Shown here: piece by piece, positions 7,625 through 16,203 of the stretch
How the letters are laid out: the number at the start of each line of letters is the position of its first letter
How positions within the stretch are numbered: position 1 is the stretch's first letter
Source of the DNA: Lentibacillus sp. Marseille-P4043
Lineage (GTDB): Bacteria; Bacillota; Bacilli; Bacillales; Amphibacillaceae
Direction: 5' to 3'
Assembly: GCF_900258515.1 (NCBI RefSeq)
Contig: NZ_LT984884.1
Coordinates: forward strand, 596,935-660,934
Length of the DNA: 64,000 nt
The notes under the pieces: generated by a model
Told to the model about the DNA's origin: nothing
What the model saw: only the letters and a program-made list of their open reading frames with translations
Databases searched by the model: none
Made by a program: the position numbers and the translations under genes

Positions 7625-8059
7625 TTATATCGAACTAACTTTTGCCTCTGCTGTTAATAACTCTGCTTTAAACAAATTTTCTACCGCCAGTGGAATTTTT
7701 GTTGTAGTCGCTTCTTCTAACCAGATTTTTTTTAGAAGTTTTGGTTTCATAAGATAATCCCCCTGAATGACTCTAAAGGTGACATCTTTACTTATAAATA
7801 AATCTAGAATATTAGAGTTTGCAACATGTACAGGAGATATTATTAATACAGTTGACTTCTTTTTCAGTCTAGAAAAATACTTATCATTCATACTTTTATC
7901 CTCAAAATTTGAAATTGCGCAACCATTAACAATCTTAAGGTTGTTGTTCTCAGCAAATATATCCACCATCATGGTGTATTCAAAAAATTCCTCAGTAGAA
8001 TTCCTTGTTCTCCCTAGAATTGTCTCCGGTAATAATGTGAAAAATGTTACGTTTTTCAT
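7625..8059 (-). CDS. hypothetical protein, weak third member of the resolvase-like pattern
   Basis: 144 residues. After MKNVTFFTLLPET it shows a helix, the strand LKIVNGCAIS, then RLKKKSTVLIISPVHVANSN and ILDLFISKDVTFRVIQGD. This strand-helix-strand sequence lines up with the products of 4575-5075 and 8151-8666, so a shared fold is suggested, though identity is low. The start at 8059 has a CAAGGAGATGATACTTT ribosome binding site. No catalytic motif is seen; function unknown. Confidence 0.45.
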   Translation of the reverse strand: MKNVTFFTLLPETILGRTRNSTEEFFEYTMMVDIFAENNNLKIVNGCAISNFEDKSMNDKYFSRLKKKSTVLIISPVHVANSNILDLFISKDVTFRVIQGDYLMKPKLLKKIWLEEATTTKIPLAVENLFKAELLTAEAKVSSI

Positions 8060-8150
8060 AAAGTATCATCTCCTTGAATAGTTTTTTTGTTTTTTTGTTT
8101 TTATGTTCACTTATCACTAAATCAAACACTGTATTCCTTCAATAACGAAC

Positions 8151-8666
8151 TTAATAGGCAGAAACGTTAATACCAGTAGTAGATTCGAATTCATCTACTA
8201 AATCATTCGACATCCTTGCAACTCTTTCATAATTGATTAAGGCCTTTCTATAGTCAGAACCTAAGTTTTCCCATTTAACTTTACTGATTCTGGCTACATT
8301 ATGTAGATCTGACCTCAATTGGTTGTTAGTAATTTCCTCAATCCTATATTTTGTCTTGCTACGATTAACTTCAATCAAAATGAAATGAAACCCCTCTTCG
8401 ATAAACAGATTGATTATGTCCTTATTAAAAATTGAACGATCCTGTACAGCAATTGTGTCGATGTCCTGCTTTCTTAATAAACTGATAAAATACTGGGCAA
8501 CTAGTGGATTACTCTTATAAGAATGGTAATTTGCAACACTTATCCCTTTAACATTCTCTAATAACACCTCTAGTACGCGACTTTTCATTTCTAAGTCTAT
8601 GCTGTCATCTCTTTCAGCACTTAAGTGAACCATATAACCAACTTTATTAACTGCATTATTCTTCAT
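8151..8666 (-). CDS. hypothetical protein, resolvase-like pattern (paralogue of 4575-5075)
   Basis: 171 residues: GYMVHLSAERDDSIDLEMKS at the N-terminus, VKGISVANYHSYKSN, then LLRKQDIDTIAVQDRSIFNK, IINLFIEEGFHFILIEV and a helical C-terminal third. It parallels the 166-residue product of 4575-5075 in order and spacing. The pattern resembles a degenerate serine-recombinase N-terminal domain, but the usual GYxRVS catalytic Ser is absent (GYMVHLS), so a non-enzymatic or different role is likely. Start at 8666 after a strong TAGGAGGAGTTTCAT site. Confidence 0.55.
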   Translation of the reverse strand: MKNNAVNKVGYMVHLSAERDDSIDLEMKSRVLEVLLENVKGISVANYHSYKSNPLVAQYFISLLRKQDIDTIAVQDRSIFNKDIINLFIEEGFHFILIEVNRSKTKYRIEEITNNQLRSDLHNVARISKVKWENLGSDYRKALINYERVARMSNDLVDEFESTTGINVSAY

Positions 8667-9272
8667 ATGAAACTCCTCCTAGATATCAGTAATTTGAATT
8701 AAATAGAATGGACTAAGCACTTCACTCAAAATTTTGACTTATAGGTCTTCCTCAATTCAGAATATTCCGTCTTTTATCGCTAGATTAATACTTCAATCGC
8801 ATTTTACTCTCTATTGATTGCTCCAATTTTATTCAATTGTTTTAGTCTAAAAATGCTAAGTTGGGAAAATATGGAAAATTCGCATAAAAAAATCTCCTCC
8901 TTTTTATCACATAACAGAAAGAACAAAAATATACAAATATACTCAAGGTTGCGCATGTCAAACACATCCTTATTAGGCGTGTAAATGCACAGAGATTATG
9001 AGCCCAGATCAATACAGTGAACTAAACTCATCATCTTATTTACTTAGGGTATATTCTGTATATTTTTTGTTCCCTTCCCTTTTAGTGATAAAAAGAAAGA
9101 GATATATATATAATCAAAAACTATTAAAATTAAATTCAAAATAAAATTAAATAATGTATATTACGTTTATTATAATATCACGGAATATTTTGCCTGTAAA
9201 GCACTATTTTGATATTTTTTTAAAATTTTTCTCTAGTACGATAATATCTTCAATCAATTAATTCAGAAACTA
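8667..9272. other. 606-bp AT-rich intergenic region
   Basis: No full gene is seen. A strong ribosome binding site (AAAAGGAGGAG, minus strand, about 8891-8903) precedes only a 9-codon frame at 8856-8885 (MRIFHIFPT), either a leader peptide or the stub of a lost gene. The part around 9060-9190 is long A/T runs with TATATATA, possibly promoter or origin-like DNA. Confidence 0.4.
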
Positions 9273-9536
9273 CTAAATAATTCCGTGTTCCATATTATAC
9301 CTTTCACAAGTCTCTTTAAACTTTTTGTAGTATTCAATGTCTATATGGCTATCATTACTATGTAGCATTATCCGATCTACATGGCCCCTATTAATATTTG
9401 ATAATAGCAATTCTAAGATACTTAAATCAGCCATTAAACATATTATTCCTTGATTATTTTTTAACCCAACTTCTATTGGTAACCCCCACACATTCTCATA
9501 CTCCTGATTTAAATGAATTTCAAAATATCCAAACAC
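9273..9536 (-). CDS. hypothetical small protein
   Basis: 87 residues, MFGYFEIHLNQEYENVWGLP at the start, then LSILELLLSNINRGHVDRIM and a charged helical end (YYKKFKETCERYN). The start at 9536 has a GAGAGGTATTTAG site. No family recognised. It is followed upstream by a small membrane protein gene on the same strand, 15 bp apart, so the two probably form an operon. Confidence 0.4.
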   Translation of the reverse strand: MFGYFEIHLNQEYENVWGLPIEVGLKNNQGIICLMADLSILELLLSNINRGHVDRIMLHSNDSHIDIEYYKKFKETCERYNMEHGII

Positions 9537-9551
9537 CTAAATACCTCTCTC

Positions 9552-9779
9552 TTATACTAACCTCATGTACTCATACAGGTTAAAAAAATGAAATAATGTG
9601 TACCCAAGTGCTAATGATAATGGAATACTCAGTAAAAAGATCCTTTCCTGCAATTTTTCTGTTTTCTCTTTTCCTTTTGTTACTACTAATGGTACATACT
9701 TCCCACAAAGAATCATCAGAAACCATACTAGGCCAACAACGCAAAAGTAACTAGAAATATAATCTAAATAGAACATCAT
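9552..9779 (-). CDS. small two-helix membrane protein
   Basis: 75 residues with hydrophobic segments at about residues 8-28 (FCVVGLVWFLMILCGKYVPL) and 46-63 (IFLLSIPLSLALGYTLFHF), joined by a Lys/Glu-rich loop. Ribosome binding site AGGGGAGGATA precedes the ATG pair at 9779. No family recognised; predicted integral membrane. Confidence 0.45.
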   Translation of the reverse strand: MMFYLDYISSYFCVVGLVWFLMILCGKYVPLVVTKGKEKTEKLQERIFLLSIPLSLALGYTLFHFFNLYEYMRLV

Positions 9780-9934
9780 TATCCTCCCCTGACTTTATAG
9801 GGATATTTTAACGTGTATAAAACATAAATTCCGCAAAATGATTACAGTAGATGGTAACTACTTCCCTATGGCTGCTGCAAGTCAAAGAAGTATTATGCAA
9901 AATGAGAAAGGGCTAATTATTTTGATAACAGTTG

Positions 9935-9969
9935 AAAAGCCAAACAGTTGTACGGACCGTTTGGCTTTT
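9935..9969. terminator. bidirectional rho-independent terminator
   Basis: AAAAGCCAAAC at 9935-9945 pairs with GTTTGGCTTTT at 9959-9969 around a short loop. It lies in a 547-bp gap (9780-10326) that otherwise holds only A/T-rich DNA and no convincing gene. Confidence 0.7.
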
Positions 9970-10326
9970 GTGGTAAGGAAAAGGTTCCTAGGCTACCCTT
10001 TCCCTGCAGTATATTCTATATATTCGATGTATTATATATAAATCATACTACGTTTAAAGAAATTAGTAAATTCCCCAAATTCCGTTGAATTAGGTTATTT
10101 CCCCTTAAAATCAGTCAAAATAATTAAATGTCTACAAATATCTATTTTCTTCTCCAACCAGATTTTTTTCATTTATTTCAGTCATAGTAAACCCTTCTGT
10201 AGCATTTTTTTCATTTTTCTTATCTGAAAAAAATCATTTTTTTCGCCTACAGTGCTTTTTAGATTCTCAGTTAACTACTATTACTAATCATTATAATGAT
10301 TATAATAGTAACAATCATAAAAACTA

Positions 10327-10572
10327 TTAATTTTCATTATAATGATTAAATGTTTCTTCCCAGTGTACTAGGCAATATAAAACACGTATTAAATATTCCT
10401 TGGCTGCTTCTTCAGATTCAAACCTTCCACCATGAATTAGTTCAAACGTCTCATCTTCAAATATTTCTGCAAAAACTGAATAATATAATACTCCGTCTTT
10501 TTCCTGAAAAATTGCAATACGGTATGTATGACCTTGAACTCGTAAATCTTTTTTCAATATATATTCTTCCAT
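10327..10572 (-). CDS. hypothetical small protein
   Basis: 81 residues beginning MEEYILKKDLRVQGHTYRIA; a beta-rich first half (VLYYSVFAEIFEDETFELIH) is followed by a helix (ESEEAAKEYLIRVLYCLVHW). Start at 10572 with a very strong AAAGGAGGGGATTTGTT site. No family recognised. The composition suggests a small globular cytoplasmic protein. Confidence 0.45.
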   Translation of the reverse strand: MEEYILKKDLRVQGHTYRIAIFQEKDGVLYYSVFAEIFEDETFELIHGGRFESEEAAKEYLIRVLYCLVHWEETFNHYNEN

Positions 10573-10664
10573 AACAAATCCCCTCCTTTCTATGTGTAGT
10601 TATAGAAAAGAGGGGGACGTCCCTTGTAAAATATTAATAGTCTTAATAAATACCAATATAAAAT

Positions 10665-11366
10665 TTATTTAGATACTGCTTGGACACTATTTTTATCTAC
10701 TTCAATTATAGTTCCTTTTTCTTTATTTATTGTTAGGAGTTTTCCATCAATATTATATTCTAAATTAGTTCTTAAATTGGGGTCTTCTTCTCTTAACAGT
10801 TCTAAACACTTTAAAGTTGATACAAGTTGACCTTTACAAACTTCTATGAAATTCTCAGTAGACATCCCATTTATTGAATAGATTTTAGAGTGTTCTACCC
10901 CTGTGTAGTAACCTGTTAATTCATGCATTAGATTATTTGAAAAATATTGCGCACATTCAGCATTGATTTCTTTCCAAGTGTCCAATTTAGTATGAGCAAC
11001 TATATGGCCTTTAGAAGTCCTATCGATTGTGGCTCCCCCACTAGTGATATAGTGTCTAAGTTTCTCTTTTAGATTAATCTGTTTACCATTAAGTAAGTAA
11101 TATTGAGAAATTACATAAATAAATGAATTCATATAGATTTCGCTGTTAATTAAATATATCAAATTCTTCTTTATGGTTTCTTCACGTTTCTTTTTCTCGT
11201 TAACTTCATTAATTGTATGTTCAATTGTCTTATTTGAAGTTCTTGAAAGACTTCCTGTTAAAACTACATATATTACAGTGACTATAACCAGCGTTAAATT
11301 TATTAACACTGATAGTGCACCAGTATTATTGTTCAGAAATTCAAATAGACTCACAATACTATTCAT
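10665..11366 (-). CDS. membrane-anchored protein of unknown function
   Basis: 233 residues from the ATG at 11366 (MNSIVSLFEFL); an alternative start at 11402 would add 12 residues, and GGAGG upstream of 11366 is rather far (13 nt), so the start is uncertain. One N-terminal membrane segment (about residues 17-38, LSVLINLTLVIVTVIYVVLT) is followed by a charged coiled-coil-like stretch (EHTINEVNEKKKREETIKKN) and a soluble domain. No family recognised. It lies between the small-gene run and the recombinase gene. Confidence 0.5.
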   Translation of the reverse strand: MNSIVSLFEFLNNNTGALSVLINLTLVIVTVIYVVLTGSLSRTSNKTIEHTINEVNEKKKREETIKKNLIYLINSEIYMNSFIYVISQYYLLNGKQINLKEKLRHYITSGGATIDRTSKGHIVAHTKLDTWKEINAECAQYFSNNLMHELTGYYTGVEHSKIYSINGMSTENFIEVCKGQLVSTLKCLELLREEDPNLRTNLEYNIDGKLLTINKEKGTIIEVDKNSVQAVSK

Positions 11367-11473
11367 GCTAATTTGACTTCCTCCTCTTAAATTAGATTTC
11401 ATAGGCTTTCTTTTATAGTATGATATACGTTTAAATCTACTATAAGGTTCAATTCTTTGGAATACTAAACATT

Positions 11474-11503
11474 AAAAAATAGGGAAAGCGATCTCCCTAT
11501 TTG
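11474..11503 (-). terminator. terminator of the recombinase gene
   Basis: Minus strand AAATAGGGA, loop, TTCCCTATTTTTT, located just after the stop of the 11524-12420 recombinase gene. Confidence 0.7.
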
Positions 11504-11523
11504 GTCAATTGAATATTGAGTTA

Positions 11524-12420
11524 TTAAAACTCTGTTTTCTTCAAAGCATTCTGAAGTTCTTTTATTGATGGTGTAACATAAATACGGGTAGTGTCCATTG
11601 ATGAGTGTCCTGCCAATTCTGCAATACTTTGGAGTCCTACGCCACTATTTGCAAGTTGTTTACAAAAAGTGTGTCTAAGAGAATGGGGAGTAATCTCTAT
11701 TCCAAGTTGATTGCTATACTTTTTCAGAATATGCTGTGCTGCTCTGGTACTTAATTGACTGCTTTTGCTACTAATCAGTATATAATCAGAATCTTTTTCC
11801 CTTTTATCTAGCCAATATTGAATATGTGATTTTGTTTTATCCGTAAAAGGTACAACTCTGTGCTTACCTTTACCAGTTACATTTGCTATATTATTACGAA
11901 AAGAAATTGAAGATTTTGTTAGAGAACATGCCTCCTCAATTCTTAAGCCTAAATTTACTAGAAGAATGATAAGCGTTTCATGCAATAGACCTTTTTGAAA
12001 ATTTTGGTGTTTTGTTATTTCCACAGCATGTAATAACCTGCCTACTTCTTGTCTTGTTAACCAACGAATGGTATTCTGTTTTTGAACCTTTTTAATTGAA
12101 ATCTCTTCACCTAAGTTAACCGGTGAGAAATTAGATTCAAATAAATAATTAGACCACTTCTTTATTGCTACTAATCGCCGATTAACAGTTGTAGCAGATA
12201 AAGATGAATTGACTTTAATTTCACGCTCAAAATCTTTAATGTCAGTTTTCGTGATAGCCTCAACAGTAATTGGATTAGAGGTTATGCTAGACAACCAATT
12301 CTCAAAGAAACGTAAATCTTGTTCATAACTTTTAATGGTATTTGCACTTCTATTCTGCTCGATCAAATAGTTTTTAAATCCTTCGAGCGCTTGAGAAAAA
12401 GTAACTGAAATGATTTCCAA
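11524..12420 (-). CDS. tyrosine recombinase (XerC/D-like integrase)
   Basis: 298-residue site-specific tyrosine recombinase. The N-terminal SAM-like DNA-binding domain is seen in NRSANTIKSYEQDLRFFENW (about residues 23-42). The catalytic domain has LGLRIEEACSL (first Arg), TGKGKHRVVPF (Lys), HSLRHTF (His-x-x-Arg) and GHSSMDTTRIY (His and nucleophile Tyr), so the active site appears complete. The start is TTG at 12420 behind GTAGGAGGGGCTTCC. Directly upstream (12440-12562) lies a cluster of four related TTATRCGAC motifs, likely its binding or recombination sites. It may serve an integrative element or resolve cointegrates. Confidence 0.92.
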   Translation of the reverse strand: MEIISVTFSQALEGFKNYLIEQNRSANTIKSYEQDLRFFENWLSSITSNPITVEAITKTDIKDFEREIKVNSSLSATTVNRRLVAIKKWSNYLFESNFSPVNLGEEISIKKVQKQNTIRWLTRQEVGRLLHAVEITKHQNFQKGLLHETLIILLVNLGLRIEEACSLTKSSISFRNNIANVTGKGKHRVVPFTDKTKSHIQYWLDKREKDSDYILISSKSSQLSTRAAQHILKKYSNQLGIEITPHSLRHTFCKQLANSGVGLQSIAELAGHSSMDTTRIYVTPSIKELQNALKKTEF

Positions 12421-12439
12421 AGGAAGCCCCTCCTACACT

Positions 12440-12562
12440 ATGTTATACGACAAAAATTGAATAATGATTATTTATGTTATGCGACGAAAAGATATAGCCC
12501 AATCCATAGGTTCTGTCGCATAAGACATATTATCTGACAAAACTTATTTGGTCGTATTATAG
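12440..12562. repeat. cluster of four TTATRCGAC motifs, candidate recombination site
   Basis: Copies: TGTTATACGACAAAA at 12441-12455 (+), TGTTATGCGACGAAAA at 12475-12490 (+), TTCTGTCGCATAAGA at 12511-12525 (inverted) and GGTCGTATTATAG at 12550-12562 (inverted). Two direct and two inverted copies lie next to the recombinase start. Confidence 0.65.
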
Positions 12563-12947
12563 CGCGTTTTAAACCCTTTGCCAGCACTTATTACATCTCC
12601 ATATCTAATATATGGATTCTCACCATAAAAGAAAAAAATTCCTCTTCACTAATATTAACTCTTACTCGTCAGAAATCTTTATATCAGCATCGCTTAATCC
12701 CTTTTTAAATAACACAATGTAAATATGTTAAATATAATTAAAAAAAATTGCACACAAGTACTTAATTATTATTTATCAATACTCTTTTAATAGTTTTTTA
12801 TAAGAATATCATGTGTAATAATGATTTTCATATTTTCAAAAAAATCAACCACAATTTTCTCGGAACATACTCACCTCGTCTTTTTCTTTTTATGCTATAA
12901 CAAATGTAAGCCAATTAATTTGGCAAAATGAAAGGAGAGGATGATTA

Positions 12948-13196
12948 ATGACAGACAATATCTATAATCAATTACACCTTGAACTGAACGAGCAACTAGA
13001 TTTAATTAATAAGAAAAAAATGATGATGGGATATATTAGATCAACAAGTAATCAACATGATTTAACAAAAGAAGAAAGCAATAAAATTATTGGGGCTTTG
13101 ATATCAGTGTGTACCTCTAAAAATCACAAAGAATATGAATATTACTCTGAAAATATTCTTGATTACATAAAGGAACTTCTTACACGGAAAATTTAA
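12948..13196 (+). CDS. hypothetical small protein upstream of the primase gene
   Basis: 82 residues, start at 12948 after a strong AAAGGAGAGGATGATTA site. Highly charged and helical (HLELNEQLDLINKKKMMMGY, TKEESNKIIGAL). It is the first gene of a two-gene plus-strand unit with the primase-like gene 77 bp downstream and transcribed away from the recombinase. The 350 bp before it (12600-12947) is A/T-rich with no other gene and probably holds the promoter. No family recognised. Confidence 0.5.
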   Translation: MTDNIYNQLHLELNEQLDLINKKKMMMGYIRSTSNQHDLTKEESNKIIGALISVCTSKNHKEYEYYSENILDYIKELLTRKI

Positions 13197-13272
13197 TTGT
13201 TAATATATTAAAACAATTGAGTTCAGAGAGGAATGAGCAAGTATGACAGATTAAAGAGAAGGGTGTGTTTTT

Positions 13273-14727
13273 ATGAACGATATAAATCAAGTTGTTGAAA
13301 AAATGAAGCAGTTGTTTATAACGGTTAGATACAAATATATCAAACTTAATGAAGATGGTAGTTACCATACATTCAATATTTATAATAATGACAAACATGT
13401 AAGTCTTAATGATGGGTTTTTGAAATCCCATATACTGCAGAAAAGTACTTACGGCATTTTTTGCAGGAAAATACATACAAAATTTATCACCTTTGATGTG
13501 GATGTTCCATTTATACCGGAGGCAAAAAAAGTAGTATTGGCTCTCTATGAGTCATTAAACACTCTCGGAATCCCTACGGATAAAATTTTCACCAGTTGGA
13601 GCGGTACAAAGGGATATCACGTTGACGTTTATTTTTCAGAGGAAATCCCTTACAACTCAATGAAGGTACTTTTTAACGCAGCAGTTTCAATTACATATAA
13701 CTTACTAGATGGAAAAATAAATGGAAAAATCGAACTTCGACCAACACCCACTAAGGGGCTGAAACTTCCCCTCAGTATCAATCACAAAAATCGAGATAAA
13801 AGTAGTAATGTCTGCTGGTATGTTGACGTGCAAAATAATTTTACTACTTTTCAATCCTTTGATTATTTTTTAAGTATTGAACCCATGAACGCTGAAATTG
13901 TGATGGATTTAATATCGGATTTACAGGAAGATGACGAGGAAGTACCAAATATAGAAAGTGAAAGTAAAGAATTAGATAATACTGCTCTGGGGAACTTGGA
14001 TCTTTCAGAAGATACACTGGATTCCTTAGCAGATTTATACAAAAATGGATTAAGGAAGCCGGGCACTAGAAATGCTGTTACTTGTAAAATGGCCGTTTAT
14101 TTAAACACTTTAAAGGAAAGCAAATCTGAATGTGAACAAAAACTAAGGCAATGGATGGAGCGCCAAGATAGAGCATTTTTCAAGACCCCACTTGAAGAAT
14201 GTTTTAAAGAAATAGCGAGAATCGTTAATTTAGTTTATAAAAAAAATGTTGTGTTTTCCAAAGGCTTAACAAAAATTATTGTATCCAGAAGTGAAATGTT
14301 AACACTGTATCAGTACCCAAAAAAATTTCATAAAACACTTTTTGCTTTATTTATTCACTCAAAACGATTTGCAGATAGAAATAATGAGTTTTTTATGACT
14401 TATGAACAAATTGCATTGGGTGCTAAATGCTCTGTCAAAACAGCCATAAACCATATTAAGATACTTGAGCAAGAGAACATTATTAGAATTGCAAGATCAC
14501 CCAAATATTTAAGAGGAAACAAGCCGGAAAGCCATCCAAATTTTTATGAACTTAACCTAAATTGGCTCAATGCAGACAAGGAAGTTTCTATTAGTGTGAG
14601 AGCGGATAATGTAAAATCCTATCATGAAAAAAAGATTAAACTCATTCTGGAGATATTCCCCAATAATGAATGGTGGAATATTAGTGAGTTACTAAATACA
14701 GCACTAGAAAAACAATCTAAAGAATAA
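13273..14727 (+). CDS. archaeo-eukaryotic primase (AEP)-like replication protein with C-terminal HTH
   Basis: 484 residues. The N-terminal half shows an AEP-type core: FITFDVDVP near residue 73 (metal-binding D-x-D), TSWSGTKGYHVDVYF near 105-119 (the S-G-x-K-G-x-H nucleotide-binding box) and ELRPTPTKGLKLPLSINHKN near 152-171, comparable with the TOTE-type primase third block. The C-terminal part has a DNA-binding helix-turn-helix (MTYEQIALGAKCSVKTAINH, about residue 377). Such proteins start plasmid or mobile-element replication by making primers. No helicase is fused. Start at 13273 follows AGAGAAGGGTGTGTTTTT, a moderate site. Confidence 0.75.
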   Translation: MNDINQVVEKMKQLFITVRYKYIKLNEDGSYHTFNIYNNDKHVSLNDGFLKSHILQKSTYGIFCRKIHTKFITFDVDVPFIPEAKKVVLALYESLNTLGIPTDKIFTSWSGTKGYHVDVYFSEEIPYNSMKVLFNAAVSITYNLLDGKINGKIELRPTPTKGLKLPLSINHKNRDKSSNVCWYVDVQNNFTTFQSFDYFLSIEPMNAEIVMDLISDLQEDDEEVPNIESESKELDNTALGNLDLSEDTLDSLADLYKNGLRKPGTRNAVTCKMAVYLNTLKESKSECEQKLRQWMERQDRAFFKTPLEECFKEIARIVNLVYKKNVVFSKGLTKIIVSRSEMLTLYQYPKKFHKTLFALFIHSKRFADRNNEFFMTYEQIALGAKCSVKTAINHIKILEQENIIRIARSPKYLRGNKPESHPNFYELNLNWLNADKEVSISVRADNVKSYHEKKIKLILEIFPNNEWWNISELLNTALEKQSKE

Positions 14728-14806
14728 TAATTAAGTACTTGTATGTAAATTGATTCAGTCATATTTAATCATATCGTTATGTGTAATTGTCTACAAAAAA
14801 AATAAT

Positions 14807-14843
14807 AAAAGCGTGTAAAACTTATGTAGTTCACACGCTTTTG
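14807..14843 (+). terminator. terminator after the primase-like gene
   Basis: AAAAGCGTGTaaaac pairs with gttCACACGCTTTT, followed by TTG-rich DNA. The rest of the 390-bp gap (14728-15117) is A/T-rich with no gene seen. Confidence 0.65.
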
Positions 14844-15117
14844 TTTGTCTTTATTCATTACAAAGAAAGGAATCCCCACAATTTACAGCAAAAGAGAAGG
14901 TTACATCGTGAAAATGCAAACATAATGTACCTTTAAAGAAAAGAGATTATTTATAACATTCCACAGATATTTTCTAATACCTTTATTTTTATCTAAAATC
15001 TTCATTTGTATCTCTTCCATATGTTTTAAACATTGATAACTAACTTAGCAAGTAAAAAACAAATGAAACAAATAAAACCATCAATTATTGGTGACGCTAC
15101 TCACTTCAATTTTCAAT

Positions 15118-15579
15118 CTAGTAGGAACCAACTTTGGTTGTAATTTTTATTTCTGAATCTTTTTCCCTTTCTATCTTCACCTTAATATAGCCCTTCAATA
15201 TACTAAACCAAATCCACCCCCCTATTAAGAGAAATACAGGGATATATATTGCGAGGAAAACATCCCTTTTGAAATAATAAATCGCAATGCCAGTAACTAT
15301 ATATGCAATCATCTTGCCAGCAAACATTGCCGTATAATGTATTTTATTTAATGCTTCGTAGTCATTATCTAAGTCTATATAGAAGTATGTAAATGCCCTT
15401 TCAAAAAACGCTCCTCCTAATGCTAACAAAAACAGAGAAAGCAAGAGATAGTCTGTTGTAGATAATTCTAAGTTCCAAAAAGATAGCGGGTAAAAAATGA
15501 GCGTGAACAAAGACGCATATAACAACCACATAATATAAAAGACTAATTTATGTGAAAATCTCGTAATTACGTATTGCAA
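15118..15579 (-). CDS. four-helix membrane protein, unknown
   Basis: 153 residues with about four membrane segments (residues ~11-32, 42-58, 85-102 and 107-128) and a basic, soluble C-terminus (VKIEREKDSEIKI). The start is TTG at 15579, behind AAAGGGGCCATACA. No family recognised; Asp/Tyr-rich FTYFYIDLDNDYEALN between the second and third helices is a possible signature. It is a single gene between the primase and the defence island. Confidence 0.5.
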   Translation of the reverse strand: MQYVITRFSHKLVFYIMWLLYASLFTLIFYPLSFWNLELSTTDYLLLSLFLLALGGAFFERAFTYFYIDLDNDYEALNKIHYTAMFAGKMIAYIVTGIAIYYFKRDVFLAIYIPVFLLIGGWIWFSILKGYIKVKIEREKDSEIKITTKVGSY

Positions 15580-15678
15580 TGTATGGCCCCTTTCCCCAAA
15601 ATCATTTGGAATAATTTGTATACTATTATACCTGATAATTGCTTAAAAAGCAGCGTAAGAGCGGCTATTTTCACTATT

Positions 15679-15706
15679 AAAAAAACAAGGATTTTACTCC
15701 TTGTTC
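15679..15706 (-). terminator. terminator, similar to the one at 29157-29189
   Basis: Minus strand AACAAGGA, loop GTAAAA, TCCTTGTTTTTTT directly after the 15709-16068 gene. The paralogous gene at 29174 has a related hairpin. Confidence 0.7.
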
Positions 15707-15708
15707 TG

Positions 15709-16068
15709 TCAATTTTTCGGATCAAGTTTTTGAACCTCGTTTAGGCACCTAAAAACTTCATCTTGATTCAATATATATTCCGACAAAATGGAATAGAGGT
15801 TATGAACCATTTCATCAAAGGTATGGTAGCCCTTATTAAAACAGATAATGTTAAAAGTGCCCCTATCCGTATCGCTATTCCGTTTTTTTGCTAACTTATG
15901 CTGTTTGCGGAAGATATAAATTAAATATAAATATTTGGCTTCTTCCCGAACGTTTGTGTCTGTTAAACTAATACGCTCGAACCTTGTGAACAAAATATTG
16001 TGTTCTCGGTGACGAAATTCAACAAATTCTGTGTCCATTCCTTCAACTTTAAAGTGCTCCTTTTTCAT
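15709..16068 (-). CDS. hypothetical protein, paralogue of 29174-29539
   Basis: 119 residues from the ATG at 16068 (MKKEHFKVEG) behind AATGGAGGAGATTACTC. It shares with the product of 29174-29539 the blocks EFVEFRHREHNILFTRFERI / EIVEFHHEDYQFIITRFKKI, a YLYLIYIFRK-like strand, a FDEMVHNLYSILSEYIL-like helix and a KLDPKN/KLNPIY end. The two lie on either side of the defence island. No known family is recognised; a small globular cytoplasmic protein is likely. Confidence 0.6.
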   Translation of the reverse strand: MKKEHFKVEGMDTEFVEFRHREHNILFTRFERISLTDTNVREEAKYLYLIYIFRKQHKLAKKRNSDTDRGTFNIICFNKGYHTFDEMVHNLYSILSEYILNQDEVFRCLNEVQKLDPKN

Positions 16069-16147
16069 GAGTAATCTCCTCCATTGTCTATGCATTATTT
16101 AATATGTATACATGTTAAACACGAATACACGTTTCCCTTTTGGTCAA

Positions 16148-16181
16148 TAAAAAAAAGAGCAGAAACAAATCCACTCTTTTA
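16148..16181 (-). terminator. terminator of the restriction operon
   Basis: Minus strand AAAAGAGTGG, loop, CTGCTCTTTTTTTT just after the AlwI-type endonuclease gene. Confidence 0.65.
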
Positions 16182-16203
16182 ATTCCAAAATTTCCATTTA
16201 ATG

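Noticed and set aside
1..15000. CRISPR array
   Set aside because: The repeated spacers in 661-3954 are irregular in length and separated by whole genes, not by short unique spacers; no cas genes are present, and the TniQ here is of TnsD type, so this is not a CRISPR-associated transposon by what can be seen.
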